Positions 44,251-56,544 of a stretch of 64,000 nt of DNA are shown one piece after another. The stretch lies in assembly GCA_947359465.1 (NCBI GenBank), contig OX375872.1, positions 129,195,083 to 129,259,082 on the forward strand. Direction: 5' to 3'. Source of the stretch: Metellina segmentata (taxonomy: Eukaryota; Arthropoda; Arachnida; Araneae; Tetragnathidae). The notes under the pieces are model-generated. The model did no database searches. It was not told the origin of the DNA and saw only the letters and a list, made by a program, of their open reading frames with translations. The first letter of the stretch is position 1. Every line of letters starts with the position of its first letter. Made by a program: the position numbers and the translations under genes.

Positions 44251-45660
44251 TCCCTAACTTATATTAACTCATTCCGATGGAGAACCTTACACGAAGATAC
44301 GACGAGGTCAGTCCGAGGCGTCCTCAGCACTGCCGTGACAACGGAAACTCCATTGAAATCCCACTGAATCCAATTCAAGGGTTCCAATCCATGAAGAGAC
44401 CGAGAGGAGCGAAGAGGCCTTTGTCTTATTTGTTGAAGACTTTGTCGAAGTCTCGAACCCCGTGTTTTGACATGCTCGCGCCGTGTTTATATTTCCCCGT
44501 CCTCCACGAGAAACATTATTCATTTCGTCCCCATACAAATAAATAAGGATTGAAAAGTGTGTAGAGAAAAAAATCAATCCCTGGAAACAAAAACACAATA
44601 CGCGTTTTCGGGACACGGGGCAAAAAAAAGCTGCTTCATTGTGCAGGCCCTAGCACTTATGGCCTGGCATTTCATCTTTTTCTCCGGATCCCTTTAATGC
44701 CGGGATTTTTCACCCGATTTTTTGCCCCTGTCCCGTTTCTTCCCTTATTTCGTCTCTCTCCTCTCTACTCCCAGTTATCTCTTTACTTAATTTTTTTCCT
44801 TTTTTCGGGGAAAGAAATTTTTGAGAACCGTCCCCCCTGGTGTGCAGAGGCGTCATCTCATTGGTCCTCGGGACATAGGTATCGTTTCCAAGGGGAACGT
44901 GGCATCCGAGCAAATGGTCGCCATGGCAACGGGAGCGAGTGCAAATATTTGCCCTTCCTATCTGGGAGTTCGGGGATTATGGGAGAAGAGGGACACACAT
45001 GATGATGATGATGATGATGATGAATGAACGGAGGGGTGGGAGGGGAGGGGCACGGGGAAGGAGGAAAAGTGGAAACTCAATCTGATAAAAGCTTGACACG
45101 AAATAACTAGTTTACTCAGAGGGGCCATACTCTACTACTTTAGATGTACCTGAGTCACAATTGAATGACACGTGTTATGGCTATCCTTTTACAACTCTTT
45201 ATGTTTGGTAATAAGCAGAGGTGTCAATATTTTCGAGACGCGTTCTAATGCATACCCCGGCTTTGTAATAACCGAAAATTTCGCGAAATTGTAGGCGCGC
45301 CCAACAATGACGCGCAAAACATGGAGAACGCGTCGTTTTTTCCGACGCGGGAAAGCCGGAAACTGTTTTCCCATTAAAATAACGCGGGAGGGGTTGTTTG
45401 TCGTACGCGCTCGCCGAAACTTTTCCCGGAAAGTTTTTGATGAGTTAATCAAAGTTGCTTTTGGCAAGGGTTCCGAGTGTTTTTCTTATTAATCCTGTCT
45501 TCCGAGCGTGCAAACATTAAGCGAGTCTTAACGCTACGCGAGGCGTTGCTTTAATGGCGGTGCGGCACCCATTCCGAGGCTTGAGCCTCGTTTTGAGGTT
45601 AAATAAAAGGAAATTCGCGATCTGAAATGTTTGAGAAGTAATGCGGATGCCTTCGTCGAG
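44250..45660. promoter_or_regulatory. GC-richer island with X-box-like site
   Basis: Non-repetitive apart from an (ATG)n tract at 44999-45023. It contains GTCGCCATGGCAAC at 44917-44930, which fits the RFX X-box pattern GTNRCC-N2-RGYAAC, and the palindrome GCAAATATTTGC at 44941-44952. ATG-started open frames of 61-89 codons exist but show no protein character. A regulatory role is inferred. Confidence 0.4.
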
Positions 45661-45689
45661 AGAGATTAATTTTTGTCTATTGTTTGGGT

Positions 45690-47215
45690 TCGGGGAAATG
45701 AAGCGTGCTCCTGACAGTGTGGTTAACAGTTTCGGAAAAAGCGGATTTGTGCCTGCATGGATAGCGTCTTCACATGTAATCAGCGTTGATGGACTTGTGT
45801 TTGAAACCGTATTTTGAAAGATGAGCTGGCAGTTTTATCATTTCATTTTTTATATTAATATAAAATAATGATCTTAAGGGAAGGATAAATAAATGAAAAT
45901 TCAGGATCTTAAGTATGTGAAAAATAACGAACCTTTTCTTTAGTTAGCAAAGATTAATGTTGTTTTCTGTTGTTTCGATTTGCGAAAATGAAGCGTGCTC
46001 CTAACAGTGTGATAAACAGTTTAAAAAAAAAAGTGGAGTTGTACCTGTATTGATAGCGTCTTCACATGTAATTAGTGTTGATGGACTTGTGTTTGTTCTG
46101 TATTTTTAAAGATAAGCTGGCAGTTTTATCAATTTCCCCAAACAGGTTAACAGTTCTGTAAAAAGCGGATTTGGACCTGCATTGATAGCGTCTTCACATG
46201 TAATCAGCGTTGATGGACTTGTGTTTGAAACCGTATTTTGAAAGATGAGCTGGCAGTTTTATCATTTCATTTTTTATATTAATATAAAATAATGATCTTA
46301 AGGGAAGGATAAATAAATGAAAATTCAGGATCTTAAGTATGTGAAAAATAACGAACCTTTTCTTTAGTTAGCAAAGATTAATGTTGTTTTCTGTTGTTTC
46401 GATTTGCGAAAATGAAGCGTGCTCCTGACAGTGTGATAAACAGTTTTAAAAAAAAGTGGAGTTGTACCTGTATTGATAGCGTCTTCACATGTAATTAGTG
46501 TTGATGGACTTGTTTTTGTTCTGTATTTTTAAAGATAAGCTGACAGTTTTATCAATTTCCCCCAACAGGTTAACAGTTCTGTAAAAAGCGGATTTGGACC
46601 TGCATTGATAGCGTTTTCACATGTAATCAGCGTTGATGTACTTGTGTTTGAAGCCGTATTTTTAAATATGAGCTGGTAGTTTTATCATTTGATTTTTTAT
46701 ATTAATATAAAATAATGATCTTAAGTGAGGGACAAATAAATGAAAATTCAGGGTCTTAAGTATATGAAAAATAACGAACCTTTTCTTTAGTTAGCAAAGA
46801 TTAATGTTGTTTCGATTTGCGAAAATGAAGCGTGCTCCTGACAGTGTGATAAACAGTTTAAAAAAAAAAGCGGATTTTGACCTGCATTGATAGCGTCTTC
46901 ACATGTAATCAGTTTTGATGGACTTGTGTTTGAAACCGTATTTTTAAAGCTGAGCTAGTAGTTTTTTAATTTTACCTCATTGCATTTCTTATATTAATAT
47001 AAACTAATGAACTTCTAGGAAAGATAAATACATAAAAATTCAGGATCTGAAATATTTGAAAAATAATCAACCATTTCTTTAGTTGGCTAACCCTTTCTAG
47101 TTAACTCTAGTTTCAAGAGAAAGTGGAGTTTACCTGTATTAAAATAACATCTTCAAGTGTAATCAGCGTTTAAGAGATGAAGCCTGATTTTAAAGTTAAG
47201 CTTACGATTTTTTCA
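45690..47215. repeat. Complex tandem array with a ~420-bp higher-order unit
   Basis: GAAGCGTGCTCCTGACAGTG (or a one-base variant) recurs at about 45701, 45988, 46413 and 46827. TAGCGTCTTCACATGTAAT recurs at seven places. Two subunit types alternate: one with GCGGATTTGGACCTGCATTG, one with GTGGAGTTGTACCTGTATTG. Copies at 45880-46140 and 46300-46560 are almost identical. Confidence 0.9.
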
Positions 47216-48060
47216 ATTTCCATTGTATTGTTTATAGACGGCATAGGTTCGATTTTTCGCTGGGTGTATTTCTCTCTTATGTGTCAGTAAAACTTTTATT
47301 TTGTGTGTTTCTCCATTTATTGACGTTGTCTACTTTTTGTTTGTCGCAGCTTGGCCAAATATGGTACTTGTACCATAATACTCAACGCAGGCAAACAACC
47401 ATCGCATTGTATATTAATACAAAATAATTATGTTAAGGGGGGTAAATAAATTATATAGAAAACTCAGGATCTGAAACATTTGAAAAGCGATACAGCTTCC
47501 TTAGTCGCGAATATATGCAGCTCAAGAGAGCTAACTAAGCCGTTTAACTAAAATCAGTTTAAAACTCATATCACCCTAAAATAGTTTTATACAACTGTCT
47601 TATATTACATAACGTTATTAACGCTTCGCGCAAGGGATGAACGCATCGGCTTCACTTTGCATCCTAACCAAGACCGGAGTGTATAATTCACATGCAGTTC
47701 ATATTCAAACCCAATTGTAGGGATTGATTGCAGAGAACTTACTCCGCATGCCCTTGCAACATGCGCAAACACGCTGCAGGCACCCGTGTAAAAATATGCA
47801 GCCCAATAGGACTAATTAAACCGCTTAACTAAATTTGACTGGCTGACTGATCGCAGTTAATTAGATGAAATTCCCTGATAAAACCCTCCGCATTAGCGCG
47901 CCATTCAAACAGTAATGCATTTACAAATATGTAAAGCAACGGCCAGAGCACACCAGCTGACCGATTGTTGCCTCAATCAGTCGCACCATAATACAATAAC
48001 TGGAAGCCTGTTCGCCTGAGCACTGATGAGGATCGAGTGCCAATCAGACGACCACTTCTT
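47215..48060. other. Spacer and GC-richer island (about 47.6-48.0 kb)
   Basis: Contains a tRNA-like SINE scrap near 47242-47278 (GGTTCGATTTTTCGCTGGGT) and a copy of the hairpin motif near 47350 (CAGCTTGGCCAAATATGG). The island has homeodomain-type TTAATTAG strings. No gene. Confidence 0.35.
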
Positions 48061-49335
48061 TCGGCCTTAGGTTGGGACAGATCGCAATTCTCTGGAAATC
48101 AGTTGTAATTGGAGTCGATTGCAATTGAATGAAATAAATTGTTATTTTCCCCAGTTGGATAGAATTTACAACATATATCCATATTCAATCCATATGGAAA
48201 TGTTAATGTGGAGCAATAATGACGATTAAGAGCCAAACAGATTAGCACTTCTTTAGGCTTTACGTTGGGATGCATCGCAATACTCTGGAAATCAGTCGTA
48301 ATTGGAGTCGATTGCAATTGAATGAAATAAATTGTTCATTTTCATCAGTAGGATAAAATTTACAACATAAATTCATATTCAATCCATATGGAAATGTTAA
48401 TTTGGAGCATTAATGAGGATCAAGAGAGTCGATCAGCCGAGCACCTCTGTTTTACATTGGGATTGATCGTAATACTTTGGAAATCATTCGTAAATTAGAG
48501 TTAATTGAAATTAAATGAGATAAATTGTTTATTTTCACCAGCAGGATAGAATTTACAACATATATTCATATTAAATCCATATGGAAATGTTAATTTGGAG
48601 CATTAATGAGGATCAAGAGTCGATCAGACGAGCACCTCTGTTTTACGTTGGGATTGATCGTAATACTTTGGACATCAATCGTAAATTAGAGTTAATTGAA
48701 ATTAAATGAGATAAATTGTTTATTTTCACCAGCAGGATAGAATTTACAACATATATTCATATTCAATCCATATGGAAATGTTAGTGTGGATCATTAATGA
48801 GAATCAGACGAGCACTTCTTTCGGTTTTAAGTTGAGATTGGTCGTAATACTCATGAAACAGTCATAACTGGAATCGATTCTTGCTCGATCGTAATTAAAG
48901 CGGAATTATTTAGAACTTAATTTTCCCTTTCTAGGATATAATTTGTAACATATATTCATATTCAATCGATTTAGAAATGTTAATGTAAAGTATTAATGAG
49001 GATCGAGTCAGTCAGATTTTACGTTGGGATCGATCAGAAAAATCGACTTTGTTATTTAGTCGATTCATGTTCGATTGAAGTTAAATGAAATAAAGCTTTC
49101 GAACTTAATTTCCCTTACCTACGATATAATTTGTAACACATATTAATATTCAATTCAAATAGAAATCTTAATGTGGAACATTAATGAAGATAGGAGATCA
49201 ATCAGACTAGCACTTCTTTCCGTTTTATGTTGAGATTGATCGTAATACTCGGGAAATCAATCGTAATTGGAGTCAATTCTTGCTTGATAGAAGTTGAATT
49301 AAATAAATTGTTTCAAACATCATTTTTACCAATTT
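48060..49335. repeat. Satellite-like array, ~190-195 bp units, about six copies
   Basis: AGGATAGAATTTACAACATA-type anchors lie near 48155, 48350, 48540, 48735, 48935 and 49125. Each unit also has TTCAATCCATATGGAAATGT and AATTGGAGTCGATTG. Confidence 0.9.
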
Positions 49336-49339
49336 TGTG

Positions 49340-49627
49340 CAACGGTAGCTCGGTTGGGAGAGTAACGGATTAGCAACCGGAAGGTTGCGAGTTCGAATCC
49401 AATCAAAGACCGTCGTATACAAAGAGAACTGGTACACGTTAAATCTGTCGTGGCCTCAAATTCCCTCACATTAGCGTGGTGTGGAAGTTTGAAGAGTGGA
49501 GTGCCAGCACAGGTGTGACCTCTTCATCTGACCGAGTCTCAAAATTACATGGCGTTGTCTTCGGGTTTGATCCCGGACCGTCGTCAATAGCCCACTGTGT
49601 TGCTCCTGTGTATTGTCAATTAAAATA
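49340..49627 (+). mobile_element. tRNA-derived SINE, the most complete copy
   Basis: The head GGTAGCTCGGTTGGGAGAGT carries the A box, and GCGAGTTCGAATCC is a B box, so RNA polymerase III could read it. The body follows the family order: CACGTTAAATCTGTCGTGG, the GTGGTGTGGAAGTTTG region, CATCTGACCGAG and GATCCCGGACCGTCGTCAAT. The ATTACC tail is worn. It lies at the end of the 48.1-49.3 kb array. Confidence 0.88.
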
Positions 49628-49849
49628 CGTACTTTAACTACTAGTTATAGAATTTTCATCAATGAATATTCTATCAGCATTGAAATATGATGGATCGTTT
49701 CTATCCAAAGGCGTATCTGGAAAGTTGACAGAGGTGTTGAGCTTGATCTTGAATATCTAAAGGTACGGCATTCCAGAAATAATTAATTAAAGAGTTCTGT
49801 GAAGTTACTTAGGAAAAGTCTCAAAGCGCAAACAAAAATTCAGTCGTTC

Positions 49850-51013
49850 ATCTAATGAAATATGTGTAAAATACGTAAAATATGGCTAGAAAAAATACGA
49901 ATTTGAGATTTCAATGTAATAAAATGTTTAAAGTATTCATTTGTATCTAACTATATGAAGTCGGCTTTCGAGTGAAACATGCGAAGTCTTAAAACATGGT
50001 CTTGAAAAAACAGGGAGGAAAAATTCTTCTCCCCAGAATCATTCAGTTAGTGTTTCTCAAGAAGATATCTAAGCTCCATCCAGAAAAAATTACTTAGCGG
50101 ACTAAAGTTCACCACATTCAGGTCCAGAGAAGTTATAAAACTCGTGTATTGAAATTTTGATTTGGCGTGTTTCATTTGGAAGCCTGGGATACAAACTCAT
50201 ACCAGCATACTTTGACCCAATTTTAACACGGAAAGTATATTTCAATACGCAAATATATTTTGTAAAACGGAATATTTTACGCAAATCATATTTACTAAGG
50301 AAACTAAGGAAAAAGAGAAATTAACTTCACTGTATGCAAAATACTTAAACAGCAGTAAAACATATGAAATTAATAAGTAAAACGAGCGAAAATGTGTTCC
50401 TATTCAATGTTGGCAGTGGTTTACGAACTCTAAAGTTAAGGTTATACGAATTCTTTTCACATTTATGTTTGGTATTAATTTTAATTACCTTCTTATTGCC
50501 TCAGAAATACTATTTATACTAGCATGCTGTATATTTAAGTATAAGAAAATTCACCCAAAGCATAAATGCAGTCATAACATTAAAGAAATAAAAGCAATAT
50601 ATGAAAAATGAAACTGTTAGCCTTCGCGACAAACTGTTTAAAGTATTAATTTACTATTTAAATTGATAGAAACTCATATCAGGTATATATTTATAAATCT
50701 TTCAATAGGAAAAGTACATTTCAATACGAAAATATGGTGTAAAACGCGGAATATTTTACGCAATTCCCATAGTTACTTGAAAAACCCCCAAGTAAATTGC
50801 CCTTTCCTCATACACAGACTATTTAATACTCTATTACGAAATGTTTAAAACAGCAGCTAAGCATCTGAAATCAAGCGAAAATAATTTTCTTATTCAATGT
50901 TAGTCGTGGTTTACGAATTCCCAAAGATAAGCTTATGTGAATTTTTGACGTCTCATGTTTCGCATTTTTAATTTTAATCCCCATCCTATTGCGGCAGAAA
51001 AATACACACTCTG

Positions 51014-51052
<39 letters not shown>

Positions 51053-51935
51053 CTGCAATTTAAATATAAAAATCCACCAAAAATTAAGTCGTCCATGTAA
51101 TGAACTATAAATAAAATATGAAAAATGAAGTTGTGATAAATACGGTCAGATTTCTTTGTTAGTAATTGATTGAAGTATTGATTTAATAACTGTATATAAA
51201 CTCATGTAGGGGTTATTTGAAAAATATCTTTCCATGCGAAAATATGGTGTCAAACGGAATATTTTACTCAAATCTATTTATGTGCAGGGAAAGACAAATA
51301 ATCAGCCCATACACAGCCTTTTTAATACCCTATTAAACTATACTTAAAACGACAGTAAAACATCTGAAAGCAAATAAGTAATACAAAGTTAAGCTCATAG
51401 GAATTTTCACTTCTCAAGTTTTGTATGCCATATTTTAATTACCTTATTATATCAGGAATACACATTATATTCATATGATGTGTGTCTAAACGCGAGAAAT
51501 TCCACCCAAAACAAAAAAGCATTCAAACATTTAATGAAATAGTATAAGCAAAATATGACAAATAAAATGTACAAAGATACATATTTTCGGACTTTCCGAT
51601 AAATTCTGAAGTATTCACGCACGTTTATCAATCTATATACACACCAGTGTTATTTGAAAAGTTTTCATCACGAAAAGCAACCCAGAAATAAGTTGTAAAA
51701 CGGTATATTTTACTCAAATCGTATTAACGTAGAAAAAGACAAATCAACCTCTACCTCCCCAAACCCAGCCTATTTAATTCTCTATCACGCAATACTTATC
51801 AATCTATACTTTCAATACTTTAAACAGCAGTAAAACATCTAAAAGTAAATAAGTAAAGCGAGCGAAAGAAAATTTCTTATTCAATGTTGGCAATGGTTTA
51901 CGAATCCTCAAAGTTAAGCTTATAGCAACATAAAC
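49850..51935. repeat. Long tandem array, ~450-510 bp units, about four copies
   Basis: CGGAATATTTTAC-type anchors lie at about 50269, 50748, 51255 and 51703. Each unit includes AACAGCAGTAAAACAT and TTCAATGTTGGCAGTGGTTT. A (CT)n microsatellite sits at about 51014-51048. Confidence 0.88.
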
Positions 51936-51939
51936 GGTT

Positions 51940-52250
51940 TTCCCATAAAGACTAAATACGAGACCCTCTGCTTGCTTAAAGGAGGAAAAAGCGGGGCATC
52001 AGAGAAGAGAGAAATTTGTAAAACAATCCGATAAAAGCCTTTGAGGCTGTGAGTTGACATAGAGATATCTCTATATTGTACCTGAGAAAGCCCCCCATTG
52101 CTCGGTCTAGGAGCGGCTATCGGGTAACAGACGGAGTTTTTCCCATTCTTGAAGTATTTCCCCCTTTGCAGTGCTGCTACGAATTCAGTTTTACAATGCC
52201 GCCTTATGCGTTTACTTTGTACTGTTTTTCAGCTCTATAGACAGGTTGTA
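51940..52250. other. GC-richer non-repetitive island
   Basis: Includes the palindromic AGAGATATCTCT near 52060-52071 and a CCATAAA (Hox/Cdx-type) string. No coding signal. A regulatory role is only inferred. Confidence 0.3.
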
Positions 52251-52394
52251 AAAAAAGAAACAAGTGCTTTATTCAATTCGTACGAAACTATTTTGAAAGT
52301 GCATCTTGAATTCGAAGAGAACTAGAATTTACTTGACGGAAAAATATTGCATGTCGCAGCTTTAAGAGAAATAGAGATATTTCCGTTTCTTAAA

Positions 52395-53540
52395 ATTTCC
52401 CATCAAAACAAATGCATACGCTGAAGGCAGTTAGCCAAACCTAGGGTCAGTCCCTCGGTCAGATCGAAATGAAGGTAAATAAAAAAGTTTGAATTTATTT
52501 CAGATATTCGCATCCAACGTACGCTGAAGGCAGTTGGTCAAACCTAGATTCAATCTGTATGACAGATTGAAATGAAGGCAATGAAAAAAAAGAGGGGGGG
52601 GGGGGTGATTTATTCCACAGATATTCATATCCAAAATACGCTGAAGTTTTTCATTTAATACAGTTATTCAAAACCAACATACTCTGAAAACAAATGGCCA
52701 AACTGAAATTCATTCCCCCGGACAAAGCAAAAATGAAGGCAAACGAAGGGGTTCTCATTTATTACAGATCTTCCCAAACAACATATGCTAAAGACAGTTG
52801 ACCAAACCGAGATTCAGCCCCTCGAAAAGAGCTGAAAAGAAGAGGTTTTCATTTATTACAGATCTTTCCAACCAACACATGATAAAGACAGTTGGACAAA
52901 CCGAGATTCATTTCTTGGGATGTATCGAATCGTATTAAGATAAATGAAGAGATTTTCATTATCATGAAGAGATTTTCATTTTATTACAGAATCTGCTCAA
53001 GGAACATACGTTGAAGACAGTTGGTCAAATCAAGATTTATTAGGCTTCAAGAAGGAAATGAGTGTGAATAAAGTTTTCATTTATTGCAGATCTCCACAAC
53101 CAATACACGTTTAAGACATTTGTCCAAACCTAGATTCAGTACCTCGGATGAATGGAAATGAAGACGTTTTTTCACAGATCTTCCCAACCAACATACGGTG
53201 AAGACAGTTGGCTAAACCGAGATTCATTCCCTCGGACAGAAGGAAATGAGTGTGAATGAAGTTTTCTTTTATTGCAGATCTCCCCAACCAATATATGCTT
53301 AAGACATTTTTCCAAACCTTGCATCAGTCACTCTATACATGGAAATGAAGGTGAACGAAGATGTTTTTTCACAGATCTCCCCAACCGACATATGCTGAAG
53401 GCAATAGACCAAACCGAGATTAAGTCCCTCAACAAATGAAATTGATGGTGAATGAAGATGTTTTTATTTATTACAGATCTTTCCAATCAACACACGCTGA
53501 AGGCCGTTAGCCATACGGAGAGTCAGTCCCTCGGACAGAC
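52395..53540. repeat. Tandem array, ~100-120 bp units, about ten copies
   Basis: The unit runs CAGATCTTCCCAACCAACAT, then ACGCTGAAGACAGTTGGCCA, AACCGAGATTCAGTCCCTCG, and GAAATGAAGGTGAATGAAG. The unit at 53478-53540, next to the island, has the highest G/C. Confidence 0.92.
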
Positions 53541-53549
53541 CGGAAGACA

Positions 53550-54190
53550 TTACACTAGTCCACCTTTTCCCCCTCCTGTCTCTGGGGCCCACGAGCTTAT
53601 TAGGTCCCGAAGCGAGCGAGTGTAGCAAATTATATTTGTCTTGAAACTTCTTTCGGGGCTCTCAATGGGCGATGACTCAAATTCAGTCCATAAAGGCTAA
53701 TATCGAGAGTGAAATGACGTCACCGCTGAAGAGCGTGTGCGCAAATATTTGCTCCAAATATTGCTCCGGGGGCCCTCAACCCATTGATATATCCTGCAAG
53801 GTGGGGCGGGGGCATCAGGTGCGATTAATTCAGTGCGTCGATGGCCGCAGGTAATCAAGATGATCGCCCTTAGCAAACAGTATCGGTTCAGCCCGTTTTA
53901 TTGTTTCTTCTCCGCCGACAGCTTTTCCACGACAAATAAGCGATTAGGGCTGTTCGGTCGGGGGTTACGACACGAAGACGCATGACGAATGGAGTTACGC
54001 CCTCTGACCTTTGCCAGAGGGAGGTTAAACGAGGGCCCTTCTCCTTTGTGATCGTGATCTATTATGTGCTCAGTTGCCATGGCGATACCTTGTTGTTTGG
54101 ATCTCCCGTGGGGCAGTACAAGACAATGTTGTGGTTTAGGTGCAATCATAAAACGTCAAGCGGTCACACGCGATAGGGTCGGGAGAGATG
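53550..54190. promoter_or_regulatory. GC-richer island with CRE, palindrome and X-box half-site
   Basis: Carries a perfect CRE TGACGTCA (53715-53722), the palindrome GCAAATATTTGC (53741-53752, the same as at 44941) and GTTGCCATGGCGATAC (54073-54088), which has one good X-box half. It may also contain a small exon (53802-53851). Confidence 0.4.
53802..53851 (+). CDS. Possible small exon resembling part of a thrombospondin type-1 repeat
   Basis: After a CCTGCAAG acceptor-like string the frame reads VGRGHQVRLIQCVDGR and reaches a CAG|GTAATC donor-like site at 53851. G-x-G-x-Q-x-R-x3-C is the core spacing of TSP1 repeats, as in ADAMTS and related extracellular proteins. The frame is also open for 40 codons upstream. 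The segment is short and the match could be chance. Confidence 0.22.
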
Positions 54191-54720
54191 GCCGATAATA
54201 AAATGTCCCCCTGTCGATAACTTGACCGTCGGGAGTGCAGCGGCGAGTGTATTAATCCCCTCCCAGACATGGAAAACGTGAAAACGTCCTCAATTAATTG
54301 ATCTCTTTCATGAAAAATTGGTGCATTCGTTTTCGACATTTCTACCAGCTCTAATTGAAAACATTTCTTTATTCGTTATCTTTTATCCTTTTAATTAAGG
54401 ATTTCCTATAACACAATTAAATATCCCTAACAAAAAAAATGCCAATAATAAAATGTCCCAATTGAGAGTGCAACAGCGAGATGGCCCACTGAAAAATATT
54501 TCGTCGTTACCTTTTATCCTTTCAAGTTAAAAAAAAAAAAGACTTTCCTGTAAGACAACTAAATGTCCTTATAAAAAAATGCTGATTGTAAAATGTCCCA
54601 CTGATAACACGCTTATTTGATAATCGAGATGTTGGGCCACTCAAAAATATTTCTTTGTCAACTTTATCATCTTGAGTTCACACACACAGCATTCGCTTTT
54701 GACATTTTCCCCAGCTTCAA
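54190..54720. repeat. Three-copy degenerate repeat
   Basis: Blocks with AATAAAATGTCCC and CTTTTATCCTTTTAATTAAG recur near 54190, 54450 and 54580. Spacings are irregular. Confidence 0.65.
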
Positions 54721-54954
54721 TTGAAAATATTTTTCTTCACTATCTCAAGTTGAAGATGATTTTCTATAACTTGTTTCACTTAATTAGTAATTTCCAATTA
54801 TTTATTTCATATTTTGATAAAATATTTTTAATTTCGCTTCGAAAACTATCCTAACCTCTAGTACAAAAACCTGTTCTAAACTGTCACCAACTATAGGCAA
54901 ATAACTTTTTTTCCATTTTGGATCTTCATTCCTCTTGGAGCAATATGGCAGTTT

Positions 54955-55030
54955 TGTTAAGACGAGATACCTACCTCGTCATTGGTGAAATTGACCACAT
55001 CTTGGACGATACATCTTGGAGGGTTACATT
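54955..55030. mobile_element. piggyBac-like MITE fragment
   Basis: AGACGAGATACCTACCTCGTCA is a worn core (seen in two halves), and the right end TCTTGGAGGGTTAC is retained. Confidence 0.6.
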
Positions 55031-55167
55031 GGCATTGAAGCGAATGTAGTGCTTGAATTAATTGGAAGGCCGATCAATTGATGAACTGGACCGCCAGATC
55101 ACACAGTTCGTAAACTTTTGAGTTTTCTTTATCACACTTACGCAGATGGTGGTAGTTTCCTCAAATA

Positions 55168-55297
55168 ATGTCGTTATCTGACCGTGGTTCAACAATTCGT
55201 GGTGTCTTTTGTCCTAGGATCTTTCCCTTTGGGGTTGATCACAGACCGTCGCCAACAGCCCTTTGTGTTGCTTCAGTGCAATGTTAATTTATTACCA
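55168..55297 (+). mobile_element. Truncated SINE copy
   Basis: TTATCTGACCGTGGTTCAAC, the GATCACAGACCGTCGCCAAC block and an ATTACC end place it in the same SINE family. Confidence 0.8.
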
Positions 55298-55534
55298 ACC
55301 TACTTTAAACATGCATAAATGGTTTTAATTTGACATAGCAATGGTAGGGCGGAATAGCTGTTTCCCAATGTTTTTATTGATTGGAAAAATTATAAATTTT
55401 TTATCAAATATGCCAACTCATACAGTCCTAACCCTCTGAGTGGTTCACACGCATAATTCCACCTTGCAACCTGCAGCACTCCCTGCTTTTTGACCTTCTA
55501 TCTTTCCTGATGATTCTATTCTAGGGAAAATTCC

Positions 55535-55800
55535 ATTAGAGCGTTTCCAAAAGATTATATTCTTTGGAAAGAGGCTATAAAATATTTCCAAATGATTCTA
55601 TTTTACAGAATGGGCCAAAAGAATCTTTCCAAAGGATTCTATTCTAAGAGAAGGGCCAATAGAATCTTTCCAAAGGATTCAATTCTACAGAATGGACTAA
55701 AAGAATATTTCCAAAGGATTCAATTCTAAGGAATTGGATTCTGTTTTGCATAATGAGTCTATTATACATAATAGACTCATTATCAAAGGTTGAAAGAATC
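55535..55800. repeat. Tandem array, ~48-bp units, about five copies
   Basis: The unit is close to AATCTTTCCAAAGGATTCTA followed by TTCTACAGAATGGGCCAAAAG. The inverted GAATC/GATTC parts can pair. Confidence 0.85.
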
Positions 55801-55843
55801 TATGTATTTAATCAAGCAATATATAAGGTTATTTAGTAATTAA

Positions 55844-56060
55844 CCCTTCTGGTATAGTGGTTATCTTGATGAGGCGTCACGTTTTAAGCAAAACTGACCA
55901 GATCGTGATGGACGAGGTATCTCGTCATTAGAAAAAACTGACCGAATAGTGAACTCGTCATCGTCAAAACTCGGCAATGTTTTGATGACGAGATATCTCG
56001 TCATTAGCAAAACTTTCAAATCTTGATGGACGAAATATCTTGTTGAAACCGCTTGGAGGG
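55844..56060. mobile_element. piggyBac-like MITE, complete, 217 bp
   Basis: TTAA stands at 55840-55843 and 56061-56064. The insert starts CCCTTC and ends GGAGGG. The core GACGAGATATCTCGTC occurs exactly near 55985 and in variant form near 55911, joined by CATTAG.AAAACTG-type spacers. No coding capacity. Confidence 0.85.
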
Positions 56061-56069
56061 TTAAGTAAA

Positions 56070-56540
56070 AGCAATGCTACGCAACCCGTATATCTCGCGA
56101 CGCTCAAAGTGTTAATCATATGATCGTAATTTTCCAGTTGAATTCCCAAAGTCATATGGTCCCGAAGTCATAAAATTCATCTCTATACTACATATGGTCC
56201 ATTGGTGACTTATCTAAACGAAGTTACAACGGTCGTTAAGATTTTGCTCTATACCTTCTCTCAACTTTCCTGTATGCTATCAGATTGGTTAATTAGATGC
56301 TTTATTGGATTTTATGGCATTAGGGTCGTGTTTGTCTATGCGTCATCAAACACAAGGCAGGTAACGGTCAAGGATACTATCATGAGTTCAGTTTAGAGGG
56401 CACGTTTACTGAAATTATCAAACTGCTCCTTTTAAAAATTGGATGCTAGGATTTCATTTTGGTATCTATCTTATTGGTACATTGTATTCTGTCCTTTTAG
56501 TGTTTGAATACACGTCCAAAAATTAAGGACAATGTTGAAT
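56070..56540. other. Spacer, nothing recognised
   Basis: No supported gene or repeat. Confidence 0.4.
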
Positions 56541-56544
56541 TCAT

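Noticed and set aside
44277..44546. 89-codon ATG-started frame in a GC-richer island
   Set aside because: Low-complexity composition without domains. The overlapping minus-strand frame is equally long, as expected by chance at this GC content.
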